Positions 45,146 to 54,463 of a DNA stretch of 64,000 nucleotides are shown piece by piece. The translations under genes and the position numbers were made by a program. The notes under the pieces were generated by a model. The model was not told where the DNA came from, did not search any database, and saw nothing but the letters and a program-made list of their open reading frames with translations. Source of the DNA: Pyropia yezoensis (Eukaryota > Rhodophyta > Bangiophyceae > Bangiales > Bangiaceae); contig CM020618.1 of the NCBI GenBank assembly GCA_009829735.1, forward strand, positions 28,806,894 through 28,870,893, written 5' to 3'. Position 1 is the stretch's first letter. Every line of letters starts with the position of its first letter.

Positions 45146-47875
45146 CCGAGGGGGAAAGGGGTTTGGGGGTCGGGACGGCCCACCCGCGCCGTCTCTGCCA
45201 CCCTCCCTGCGCGCCCCGTGGCGCATGTTGGCGGCCGCCCACCTACCGTCGCTGCTCTACTTTGTCTCCCGAGCGTACGACCCGGTGGCACACAAGCTCC
45301 TCCCCCTCCCGCGCCTGCCGTGGCTGGCGGGCGGTGGGGGAGGGGCGGTCGGCGGAGGGGGGGGCGCCCCGCCCGACGCGGGCGGCGCGCTCCCACGGCG
45401 GCCTGGCGCCGCGGCGACCGCCGCCGGGGGAGGGCGCAAGCGCGCGACCGCCGCGGGCGCGGCCGCCATGGGGGGGGGGGGGGCAGCAAGCGGGCGCGCA
45501 CCGCGCCGCCGCGGCGGTCTCGGTCCCCAACGGAAGCGCTGACGGCGGCTCCCCCTTCCGCCCCACCTGTGGCCCCGTCGACCGTATCGGCGGCGGCGGC
45601 GGCGGCGGCGGCGGTGGGGGCAGCAGCTGCGGCGGTGGCTCCCCCCCCCCCCCCGCCATGGGTGGTGGTCACCCCGTCCGACCCGACCGCCGAAGCCGAG
45701 GCGGCGTTGGTGGTGGCGCTGCACGACGCCGCCGGCATAGGCTCCATTGCTGGCCTGCGCACGTGGCTCTTTTGGCGGGGCCGGGAACCCAAGACGCGCG
45801 AGGCTGTGGTGGGCGGCGGCGGCGGCTTGGCGAGCATGCTCGCCCGGGTGGCGTTCCGGGGTGCCACGGGGGGGGGGGGGTCGTCGGGCGACGGCACTGT
45901 GCGGCCACCGCCGCGCGTTATCCAGATTGATGGGCTGTGGGCCGACGCGGTGACGCTGGGCCTGCCGGGCGGGGGCAAGGGCGGGGAGGGGGGCGGGGGA
46001 GGCGGCACGCTCGCCGACGGAGCGCCCGCCGGCGGGCTCCCAGCCTTCCTGGCACAGCCGCCGCCGCCGCAGCCGCCACGGCAGGAGGGCGCCCCCCCGG
46101 TGCCCCTCATCGAGACGGTCGTCATCCTCACCAACCCGGACGCGCAGCCCGGCCTGCAGGCGCGCCTCCGCGCGACGCTCGACGCGGCGGCGCCCGTCCC
46201 GGACGGCATGCCACGAAGCGCCTGGTGGGCGGGCTTTTCCCTCATCATGGTTTTGGCGCACTTCCTCCGGCCGCCGCCGATGGGCTCTGGGCGGGCGGGG
46301 GTGGACGCAGCTCGGGCGCGGCTCCGTGCCGGCGTGGGTGGGTATTCGCGTGGTTGGTGGGGGGAGCTACCTGCCCCGGGAGCAGACGCCAGCAACAGCA
46401 GCGGAGGCGTGCGCGGCGGCGGCGGCAGCGGCGGCGGCGGCAGCGGCGGCAGCGGTGGCGACGGCAGCGGCGACGCCAGCGTCGCCACCCCCCGCCGCTT
46501 GAAGTTTACGTTTAACCTGGCAATAACTTTTGACACGCCCACGCCCGACAAGCTGACCGCCGCCCTACGGCTGCGGCTCCCCCCAACCCCCCGGTGGTCC
46601 CCCGAGGCGCTGGCCGCGCTCGTCGAAACGGCGCGCACGTGGCACCGGGCACTGCCACTGGCGGCGGCTGCGACCGCCGCCGCGCGGCGCGCCGCCGCCG
46701 CCGACGCGGCGGCGTCGGCGGCCGCCGCTGCCGCCGCCCACGCTGCTGCCGTGGCCGACGTGCGGGCGGCCAACGCGGCGGCGGCGGCGCGGGCGGCGGC
46801 CGCCCGGGAGGCGCTCACCGCCGCGCGGACCGCCCACGGCCGGTCGGCGGCGGCGGCGGCGGCGGTGGCGGCCGACACGGCGACGGCCGCGCGGCTCGCC
46901 GCGGCGGCGGCCGACGCGACCGCCGCCGCCGCAGCGGGGCCCGCCCCCACCCCGGCACTGCCGGCCATTGCCGCCGCCGCCGCCGCCGTGGCGGCCGACG
47001 CGGCGGCGGGCGCCGCCGCCGCGGGGCAGGCGGCCGCGGCGATTGCCGCGGCTCGGCCGCCCAGCCCGCCGCCGCCAGTGGTGCTGCAAGAGCCGCCGCC
47101 GCCGCCGCCGCCGCCGCCGCAGGGCGTGCCCCCGCCCGACGCGCTCGTGACGGTGGGCGTGCCCGCCGTGGCGGCGGCGGCCGCGGCGGTTGCCGTCGAC
47201 ATTGCCGAGCCGTCAGAGGCCGTGTCGCTCCGCCGGCTGAACGCGGGCGAGCGCCTCGCGCTGGGCGTCATCAACATTTGGGCCCAGCGGCAGCCCGTCG
47301 TCGTGGGCGGTCCCCAGCTGGAAGAGTGGCGTGCCGACGGGGATGGCGGCGGTGCTGGGCCGGCGCGGGCCGACGCAGGGGCGGGGCAAGGTGTCGAGGG
47401 GTCTAGCGCATCTGGCGCCGGCGCCGGCGGCAGTGCCGGCACGGGCGGCGTCGCCGCCGGCGCCGCCGGGAGCAGCGCTGCCGGCAATAGTGGGGGCGCG
47501 GCCACAGATGGTGGCCACGACCCCCCCCGGGGACCCCCGCAGGCCCCCCCCATGCTGCGCGTCTCGGCATTGTTGAAGGAGATGCGGGACCTGCTGCCCA
47601 CCGAGCTCGACGCCGCCACCACCGCCAACTACTGCCGCAGCTGGCTGCTGTCGCTGGTCGCCCGCGGGGTGCTGACCATCGTGCCGTCTGTGTGGGCGCC
47701 GGGCATCAGCGACGCGGCGCTGGCGCTCAACGTGAGCCCCGCGGCGCTGCGGGCGCCGCTGGCGGTCAAGCCGCCGCCGGCGGCGGCCAGTGGGGGGGCA
47801 GCGGAGATGGACACGGGGGGGGGGGCGGGGGTCCGGGACCCACCGCCCCCCCCCAATGCCCGCGCCCCCATGTAG
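43629..47875 (+). CDS. Large BAH-domain protein, frame broken only at a 14-G run
   Basis: From ATG 43629 one frame runs to 45542. A second, offset by one base, covers the rest to TAG 47873-47875. At the 14-G run 45470-45483 the two join smoothly (GGG then SKRARTAPPRRSRSPTEALT), and one extra G would give a single protein of about 1,415 residues. A BAH (bromo-adjacent homology) domain lies at about residues 325-456: RGDAVLLRPTYDVLQPYVAV, WLYRREDLAS, DELYWTDHVD and IVGKATVV. BAH domains read chromatin or mediate silencing contacts. The flanks are alanine- and glycine-rich. The C-terminal half has an unassigned region (KFTFNLAITF, then LRLPPTPRWS) and a long alanine-rich coiled-coil-like segment. 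The break is more likely a sequencing or slippage event than true loss. Confidence 0.6.
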
Positions 47876-48205
47876 AGAGGCCGCCCCGAGTCGTTTTTTG
47901 CCCCCTCCTCTCTGTACCACTGACTGCCCACCGTGGAGCATTGCTATCGTCAATGTGGCGCAATGCCGTCGTCAACGTGGGTGTCACTCGCCCGCGTGCC
48001 TGCCCATCTGCCTGCCCACCCGCCCGTCCGCTACCCGGCCCGTCTGCATGCATGGCCATCCGCCTGTGTCAACGCGGCTGACGGCGTCGCCGCCTCCTTT
48101 CGAGCTTCCCACCTGCCGTCGGCAGTCGCAGCACGCGACCAGCCCCGGCGGTGCCCCCCCGCCCGCGGTGCGTGCCAGGCCTGTCTATCATTCGCAGCGG
48201 GTGCG
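47876..48205. other. Spacer
   Basis: No feature recognised between the BAH gene and the next putative start. Confidence 0.4.
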
Positions 48206-48781
48206 ATGGCAACACGCTGGGCGGTGGTGGCAGCGGTGGTGGTGGTTGTGGTGGCGGCGGTGGCGGTGGTGGGGTCGGCGACAGTCATGGCCGCTGCTGT
48301 GAACCCGCAGACGGATTTTATGGCTTTTGTCACTGCTCCCGTCTGCACGACCGACGCCCTGACGTTGGGCCCTGCCGCAGCCCCCAGAGCGCGATGGCCA
48401 ATTTTTGCACGGCGAAAGCCCACCCCGTGGGCGAATACGTCCGCGACGTCACGGGCGGTCGTTGTGGCAGAGGTTACGGAGGTGTGGTTAGGCGCCGCGG
48501 ACGCCGCGCGGTCACCTAGGCTTCAGGCGGCGGCCCTGCGCGGCTGGCGCGAAGGCGGTGCGGGGGGCTGGCCGCCCACGACACGGTGCACCGTTCCCGC
48601 CACGGGAGCGCCCGCACGTTCCGTTTGGCGCCCTGCGCACCACTTGTGTGTACTGTTTGGCGAGCGGGGGGGAGTCGCTGTCCGTGCTGGGCCGGGAGGG
48701 GGATGCGGCTTGGGTAGACGCGGAAAGGGTGACGTCAAGAAAAGAAGAGGATTGATGCAGGACAGACGTGATGTGAGGTGA
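48206..48781 (+). CDS. Putative secreted or membrane protein, unknown
   Basis: From ATG 48206 the protein starts MATRWAVVAAVVVVVVAAVA and continues VVGSATVMAAAVNPQ, a strong hydrophobic signal peptide or signal anchor. The following ~70 residues look ordinary (FMAFVTAPVCTTDALTLG). The C-terminal part is rich in arginine and glycine and may be out of the true frame or spliced. No family is recognised, and the GC-rich context makes long chance frames likely. Confidence 0.3.
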   Translation: MATRWAVVAAVVVVVVAAVAVVGSATVMAAAVNPQTDFMAFVTAPVCTTDALTLGPAAAPRARWPIFARRKPTPWANTSATSRAVVVAEVTEVWLGAADAARSPRLQAAALRGWREGGAGGWPPTTRCTVPATGAPARSVWRPAHHLCVLFGERGGVAVRAGPGGGCGLGRRGKGDVKKRRGLMQDRRDVR

Positions 48782-49483
48782 CTCGCTGCGCGCCAGGAAA
48801 GAGCCCACGACCCCTGCCTGCTGTGGGCGTGCTGTCGGCCCGGCGCCCCTGTGAGTCGGCCAATGCGTCAGGTTGCCCACCCTCGTGGCAGAGGAAAATT
48901 GCTTTTCCCATCTAATGGCCATGCCCCAATGTCCCCACTCACTCACACTCACGCTCTTGCCAACCCCCTTCACGCCCACACTCAACCGCATACCCCCATC
49001 ACTCACACTCCATCGATGCACCCACTCCGGCTTCCCTCGACCAACCAGAACAACACACACTCACACTCCCACGCAATTCAATACACGCATCACCAACACA
49101 TACCCGCCCACACCCCACCGCAACAACAGCACTTCTCCAAGGGCGCGGCAGTATGGTCATCCGACCCGTGCCTACGCGGGAGCACCCAAGGCAGGGGGGT
49201 GAGGAACCCGCACAACAGTTCGGGTGTCGCCCAGCGCACGCCCACCAGAGCCCCCCCCCCTCCCCCCACTCCTGCCCCGTCAGCCCGTCTGCCACCCCTC
49301 GATGTGTAACGGGGGGGGGGGAAGGCGGTGAGGGCGACGCGCAGGCAGGGGTGGGGGCTAGGCGGCACGCTCGCGTCGCGGCCAACCTCGAAGCCGGGGG
49401 TGGCCCCGCCGCCTCCGCCATCACAGACTGAGGATCACGTGGTCCAGCTACGGGCGGCGTCCCCCGCCGCCCCCCACCCCCCC
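48782..49483. other. Repeat-rich spacer
   Basis: A CACTCACAC/CACACTC-rich stretch (48930-49100) and G/C homopolymers (49308-49321, 49480-49512) are present. No gene is supported. Confidence 0.4.
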
Positions 49484-50133
49484 CTACCCCCCCCCCTCCC
49501 CCCCCCCCCCCCGGCTCGAGCGCCCGCGATGGCGCCACCCCCCCCCCCCCACTGCAGGCACGACGGCGTCACGGCGCGTACGCCATGGATCGCCGCCACC
49601 AGGCGCACACGCGCAAGTCGCCCGCGCGGAGGAGGCGCGTGCGTTGCTGCAGCTGTGGCACCACCGCAGCTGGCTGACCCGCAATGTCGCCGAAGCTCGC
49701 TGCCAGCGCCTGTCGCCGGCGCCACCATCGACGCCGTCGACTTCGCCGCAATCCAGCACGATGCTGGACCCTCCCGCATCTGTCCCAAAGTTGAGATCGC
49801 CGCGGCTACGCTTCTTCCCTGTCAGCCGGGGAGGACTCGACGAATCCACCGAGGCATCGCTCGTATCGCCACCAGCAGGACCAGCTGGCGTGCGTATGTT
49901 GACCCCCGGGCGCTCCGTGAAGACGTCGTCGACAGCTTCACTGCGCAGTTCTAGGAGACCCTTGTGAGCCGCGTACAAACTCTGGACAAAAACGCTTGGT
50001 TAAGCAGACCCATGTCGCACTCCTCGCTGGCCGCGGCCAACCAGCATTGCCAGCGCTCCTCGTCCGCGCTGCAAAAGTACAGTCAGTATTGGGCAATGTC
50101 CCGGGCTGTGGCACGGCTGACAAAACTGTATGA
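49484..50133 (-). pseudogene. Protein-coding remnant interrupted by the Harbinger insertion, unknown family
   Basis: On the minus strand several coding-like segments follow one another: VSRATARDIAQY (about 50090-50120), LYFCSADEERWQCWLAAASE (about 50020-50080), CDMGLLNQAFLS, then in another frame LYAAHKGLLELRSEAVDDVF and GKKRSRGDLNFGTDAGG (to about 49740). A TGA and a frame change interrupt them. Across the Harbinger element (right flank, minus strand, 53500-53540) a related YSSVSRATV occurs. At 53630-53765, EMALNKQRLSQNVRKAVAVH and LDECMVETLDYGLY look coding and may be its upstream part. The family is not recognised. Confidence 0.35.
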
Positions 50134-50363
50134 GGCCCGTTCGCAGTTCGCGTACCGTCTCATGTGACGACGGTATATACCTGCGAAAGGAACGGGAGAG
50201 GGGAGTCCGGTCGGTATACCAAATACATAAGTTTTGAACAACTCATCATGACTCTTTTTGAAGTATCACAAACACTGGAGTGTGACTTGAAGAGTGGGGT
50301 GTGCAGATGGTCCGCCCTGCTCGAGCGCCACCAAAGCCCGTTCATATCGCCGCCTACAGCATC

Positions 50364-51551
50364 ATGGACCCCACTCCTATCTGGCGGGCGGGTGCGTTCA
50401 TGACGTCTGTGGCTGGAGCCTTGCATGCCCACCGTGGTTTGTTCTCTGACCCCTTTCAATACACATCTGTTTCTGTACCCTTTTCCGACGTCCGGGCACG
50501 CTACGGCGCCCTATTCCCTCGCGCTATGCGCATGTCCGATGGCGCCTTTGATGGCCTGGTGGCACTCTTGCGCCCTCTCTTGCCCCGTCGTGGCCTCTCT
50601 GCGGAGACGCGTACTGCTTTGGCGCTGCGCTATTTGGGAGGCGGTAGCTACGTGGACATTTGCGCGGCGTTTGGGGTACACCCGGCCTCATTGTACCGCG
50701 CAGTGTGGGAGGTCGTGGACGCTGTTAACTCTACCTCTGCACTGGCTCTGGACTTCCAGGTAGGGAACAGTACTCGTCGACTCGCGTACGCTGCTGGCTT
50801 CCAAGCGGGGCGGAATTCCCCGTTCTCCAACGTCATCGGAGCGCTCGATGGCGTGGCGATTGAGCAGGAGCAGCCCCTACCATCGGATGTTACGTGCGTG
50901 GCCGACTACTACTCTCGGAAGGGCTTCTACGCTTTCAATGTGCAGGCCATTTGTGACGCTTCGTACAAGTTTCGATGGATGTCCTGCATGAGTCCTGGGT
51001 CTTCTCACGACTCGACGGCGTTTTCTTGTACATTGCTCGGGCAGGCGCTCCTGAGGCCGGAGGACCCCATAACAGCGGCGCTGATTAGGGATGGCCACTG
51101 TATTGCGGCAGACGATGCGTACGCTGCAAGCGAGGCATTGGCCGTCCCGTGGCCAGGTGGTGGCAGGGGTGATCGCTGGCGGGACTCTTACAACTTCCAT
51201 CTCTCATCCCTCCGTATTCAGATTGAGCAGGCTTTTGGGATGCTTGTGTGGCGGTGGGGGGTCTTCTGGCGACCTCTTCGTGTGCCCTTTTCGAAGCGGC
51301 CAGCTTTGATTCGAGCGTGCTTTCGTCTGCATAACTATTGCTGTGACGAGTCCGAGAGCGGTACGGACCGCTTGGCACCGTTCGCCAACGACCGCGCTGG
51401 AGGGAATGTTTACTTGGCGCCGAATGACACCGTGAGTGCCGACCAGCGTGGTCGACGTCGCGACCGCGAGCGCTCCTTGTTGAGGGTGAAAATGACTCGT
51501 CGGGTGGAAGAGCTTGGATTGCTGCGCCCGGGGGTACCTCCCATGTACTGA
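50364..51551 (+). CDS. PIF/Harbinger (HARBI1-like) DDE transposase
   Basis: The protein is 395 residues from ATG 50364; an in-frame ATG at 50307 is an alternative. The N-terminal half has a helix-turn-helix-like segment (LALRYLGGGSYVDICAAFGV, about 85-105). The DDE domain keeps all three acidic residues: D162 in GALDGVAIE, D216 in SPGSSHDSTAF, and E288 in RIQIEQAFGMLVWRWG. YYSRKGFYAFNVQAICD lies between, as in all HARBI transposases. The C-terminal LHNYCCDE closes the fold. Length and motifs match active family members, and no frame damage is seen. Its partner protein is encoded convergently 156 bp downstream. Confidence 0.93.
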   Translation: MDPTPIWRAGAFMTSVAGALHAHRGLFSDPFQYTSVSVPFSDVRARYGALFPRAMRMSDGAFDGLVALLRPLLPRRGLSAETRTALALRYLGGGSYVDICAAFGVHPASLYRAVWEVVDAVNSTSALALDFQVGNSTRRLAYAAGFQAGRNSPFSNVIGALDGVAIEQEQPLPSDVTCVADYYSRKGFYAFNVQAICDASYKFRWMSCMSPGSSHDSTAFSCTLLGQALLRPEDPITAALIRDGHCIAADDAYAASEALAVPWPGGGRGDRWRDSYNFHLSSLRIQIEQAFGMLVWRWGVFWRPLRVPFSKRPALIRACFRLHNYCCDESESGTDRLAPFANDRAGGNVYLAPNDTVSADQRGRRRDRERSLLRVKMTRRVEELGLLRPGVPPMY

Positions 51552-51707
51552 ATCAAGTGTGTGCACAAGACATTGTTTTTCCTACGTGCGCCATGTGCAC
51601 CGCCCACCGCGTTCAAGAAGCCCATGTGTACCGTGGTGCCCTCGCATTACAATCGGACGCAGAATGAACAGCTCTCTAAACGACACAGGCAATCCCTTGA
51701 AAAACCC

Positions 51708-53079
51708 TCACGCCTCCTCCTCGTCCACGGATGGGTCAACCGGACGGGGCTGAGAGGAGCCAGCCACGGGGCCGGCAGTATCATCTTGACCACGCCCGCC
51801 GCCGCCGACCGCTGCGACCGGCTCTGGTTCCGCTGCAGTCTCGAGAGGCTCTTGGCCGACGGAGGACTGCAGAGCACTTTCCAATCGCGTCGTGAGGGCC
51901 AGCACAATCCCAGACGGTAGGCCAGCGTCCTGCGCATTCTTGAGGGTAGTGGACAGAGCAACGAGCTCTGCCAGGCGCGCTTGCTTTGCGGCCGACGCTG
52001 CGATGCTGGCAGAGCTGTCGATCAGCGACTGAATTCCGGCCTCCACCGGACGCCTACGCTTGGCTCGAGAGGTCGCGGCTCCCACCGTGGTCAGCCCAGG
52101 CACGTCGCCCTCTACGCCCGCGGGCCCCACTTCAGGGTTCATGAGCTCCAGAACAATCTCCTTGTCTTTCAGCAACACGAACAAATAGTCCAACAGCGTG
52201 TCCCCTTGCGAGAAGTTTGACCACAAGTTCGGATCGTTCTGGCCTGAGCTGGAGTAGCGCTTATGCACGCGCCAAAAACCAGAAGCAATCTGCACACAGA
52301 GAGTGATACACACGAATGAAATGATGCCGGGGCGTCAGACAACCGCTACGGCGGCGGAGAAGCGCAGAAAGATCCCTCCAATACAACCCTCACCGCAGCA
52401 CTTAAGCGGGCCCGATAAATAGATCGCGCTGAGAACATACCTCTGTCCACTTTGCACGCAAGAACTGACCCGTGCGCCGAACTGTGTGAAGGTTGGGGTC
52501 TATTGCTGCGTCTGCGCACGCGGCGGGAACAGTGAAGACCTCTGGGCCGTTGAACACCTCCGCCACGACCACTGGCCAGACCTCCGTACGACTCGACCTC
52601 GAGTCCACCTGTTGGCGGGACATCGGGCCGCGAGACACGATGACACCAGCAGCGACCTCGCCATGGCACATCACATGCGCGAGACGCGCTCTCTCGTGCT
52701 TGGTAAACGGAGGCTGTCGGTCTGGGCTCGGTTGGATGGCTGCCGTGCCACCGCTCTCGGCAGACACTTGTCCAGGGGTTGCCGCAGCAGGGACGGTCGC
52801 GTCAGGATCGCTTGGCGCTTCGCTCTGTCCTGCGGGTGTGCGCCGAGGAGGGGAGGGGCGAGGCTCGTCGGGCGCAGGGGAACCAGGATTCGACGGGGGA
52901 GGGAGAGCGCCCGACCGAGCACCCGAGGTAGATCCATCCGTCCCGGTGATAGCCGGCCCAGCACACGAGACCCCATTCTGTCGGCACCGGTCCGCGAGCA
53001 TCTGCTTCGTCCCGTGAATGGGGAGCCCCCGACGCTTCAGTTCGGCTCGCATCTGCTTAACAGTTACACGGGAAGCCAT
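51708..53079 (-). CDS. Harbinger partner protein with N-terminal SAP domain and Myb-like region; one intron
   Basis: Exon 1 is 53079-52441 (213 codons) and exon 2 is 52289-51708, joined in phase 0. The donor is GAG/GTATGT, and the acceptor is TCTGTGTGCAG just before ATTGCTTCTGG. The 406-residue product starts MASRVTVKQMRAELKRRGLP followed by GTKQMLADRC, a SAP DNA-binding helix pair. After a proline-rich linker comes the Myb/trihelix-like region of Harbinger partner proteins (SRQQVDSRSSRTEVWPVVVA, then RTGQFLRAKWTE), continued over the splice by SGQNDPNLWSNF and GDTLLDYLFVLL. An acidic tail ends DPSVDEEEA. Such partners bind subterminal repeats and carry the transposase into the nucleus. The N-terminal SAP domain is unusual for this role. 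Confidence 0.85.
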
Positions 53080-53361
53080 ACTGGTCCGATCCGACGCAAC
53101 AACAGGTAGGAAGAAGGCGTGAGGCTCTGGTCCGGAAGCGTGTGTGTGGATGTGCGGGTTGGCGTCTCGAGTGGTTCCGGGGGCGGGGTCGCTTTTGCAT
53201 TGCCGCCAGTGCGTGTCCAATGTTGTGGGTCTTCTTCCCGGCGCCTCTGCCCGCCAATGGACTTTGTCCAACGACACCCCTCGAACCTGTGAGTTGTCTC
53301 TGGCAACTCCAAACTTGGTCTCAATTCGATCGTCAAGTCTTGATCTCTGCAGTGTACGCCG

Positions 53362-53422
53362 CGGTATACCGCGGTATAGACATACGCGGGCGCCCCGCGT
53401 ATGTCTATACCGCGGTATACCG
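53362..53422. repeat. Perfect 28-bp palindrome with 5-bp loop near the right end of the Harbinger element
   Basis: The arms 53362-53389 and 53395-53422 are exact reverse complements, with loop GCGCC. CGGTATACC is repeated within the arms and also occurs near the left end of the element (50212-50220). It lies between the partner-gene start and the TIR, and is a candidate transposase/partner binding array or promoter. Confidence 0.85.
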
Positions 53423-53839
53423 TCGGGATGGGCACAGCCAATCAGATCGGCGTTACGCGTATATACCGTCACGCCGATTGCAACTGCGAACGGGCCTGAC
53501 TGTGGCACGGCTGACAGAACTGTATGACTTGCCGCGGCCTCTGCTAATATTAGCAACGATCGTTGGTGTAGATGCATGTGTAAGACCATGATAGTCGATC
53601 GATCGTGACTGAGTATTGTCACGGACGTGACAATATCCAGTCAGACAATACCCAATACAGACCGTAGTCCAATGTTTCCACCATACACTCATCCAGCGCA
53701 TGGACCGCGACAGCCTTGCGCACATTCTGGGACAGCCGCTGCTTGTTGAGCGCCATTTCTGCTTGACCTTCCAACGCTGCGCCCAATGCTGGGGCACCCC
53801 GTCACAGGCGTAGCCTTGAAGTCGCCGGAAAAATCGATG

Positions 53840-53975
53840 TTGGATGCCCGGAATCGAACCCACGCCATAAAATATTTGTTAACCAGGCGTTGTCGACCGC
53901 GCCACGGGTTGAATCCTTGACATCTTGGGCCAGATATGGGTTTTCACCCCAAATCCTTACAGCACCGACCGCTGG
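53840..53975 (-). repeat. tRNA-derived SINE, copy C
   Basis: On the minus strand there is an A-box-like TGGCGCGGTCG (53894-53904) and a perfect B box GGTTCGATTCC (53850-53860). The tract shared with copy B at 37.13 kb (TGACATC..GGGCCAGAT.TGGGTTTTCACCCC) lies at 53918-53955. T-arm pairing is poor, so it is not a tRNA gene. It adjoins, and may lie in an intron of, the kinase-like gene. Confidence 0.6.
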
Positions 53976-54440
53976 GTCCGTTGTACGTGGCGGTCGCGAT
54001 ACTGCCACAACAGGAAAAGAACGCCGTCTCCCAGTCAATCTCCTTGATGTCAACGCAACCTTCATCGGCGGACAACCGCCACATGACGTTGCTAAAGTAC
54101 AAATCTCCATGGATGATCCCAGCCCCATGGATCTCACGCAGAGCTGAGCCCAGGGCCGCCACGTATTGTGCGTCCCGTAAAAAGTGGACGTGCACAGGTC
54201 GTGCAGTGTGGGTTTGATTGGTCCAGTGGCCGATATTTGACATGATCACGACACGTGCACGTCGACTTTTTACGGGACGCACTATACAGGCGGGCGTGGT
54301 GGATCTTGTCCGGCAGACAGCACCGAAAGCCAGCCGACTCGAGGTTTGGAAACAGCAATGCCGAAGCGCCGCCAGGGCCAGCCGTGGCACTCTTAATGCC
54401 CGCAGCGAAGCAAAAGGGGAAGCACATATACGGCGACGCG
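53953..54440 (-). pseudogene. Kinase-like gene fragment interrupted by a TA-target MITE
   Basis: On the minus strand, LLFPNLESAGFRCCLPDK then IHHARLY (54287-54420) and VAALGSALREIHGAGIIHGD then LYFSNVMW and IKEIDWETAF (54163 down to about 53990) form the catalytic-loop and metal-binding region of a protein kinase/phosphotransferase-like domain, with HGD..N and IDW. Removing the insertion 54166-54284 with one TA joins HHARLY and VAALGS in frame. A GT donor (TGCT/GTAAGG) follows near 53955, so further exons are expected. The upstream part may be the coding block at 55478-56030. Confidence 0.6.
54166..54284. mobile_element. 119-bp foldback MITE flanked by TA
   Basis: The arms start TTGTGCGTCCCGTAAAAAGT and, on the other strand, TAGTGCGTCCCGTAAAAAGT. 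Similarity continues to about 38 bp on each side. TA flanks it at 54164-54165 and 54285-54286. It sits inside a kinase-like reading frame. Confidence 0.75.
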
Positions 54441-54463
54441 CAGCTAGAGTAGAGTGCTTCTTA

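Larger units (their letters stand above)
50134..53496. mobile_element. Complete autonomous PIF/Harbinger element (3,363 bp, TSD TGA)
   Basis: The terminal inverted repeats GGCCCGTTCGCAGTT (50134-50148) and the complement (53482-53496) are flanked by TGA (50131-50133 and 53497-53499). A second subterminal inverted motif GTGACG..GGTATATAC is present at both ends (50164-50180; complement at 53456-53472). It holds two convergent genes, transposase (plus) and SAP/Myb-like partner (minus). A 28-bp sequence adjoining the element (50106-50133) is repeated with one mismatch after it (53500-53527). Confidence 0.88.

Noticed and set aside
45088..47628. 846-residue minus-strand frame opposite the BAH gene
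   Set aside because: Alanine/proline shadow of a GC-rich coding strand, with no motif.
53838..53913. Possible tRNA gene (minus strand)
   Set aside because: A and B boxes are present, but T-stem and anticodon-stem pairing fail; treated as a SINE copy.
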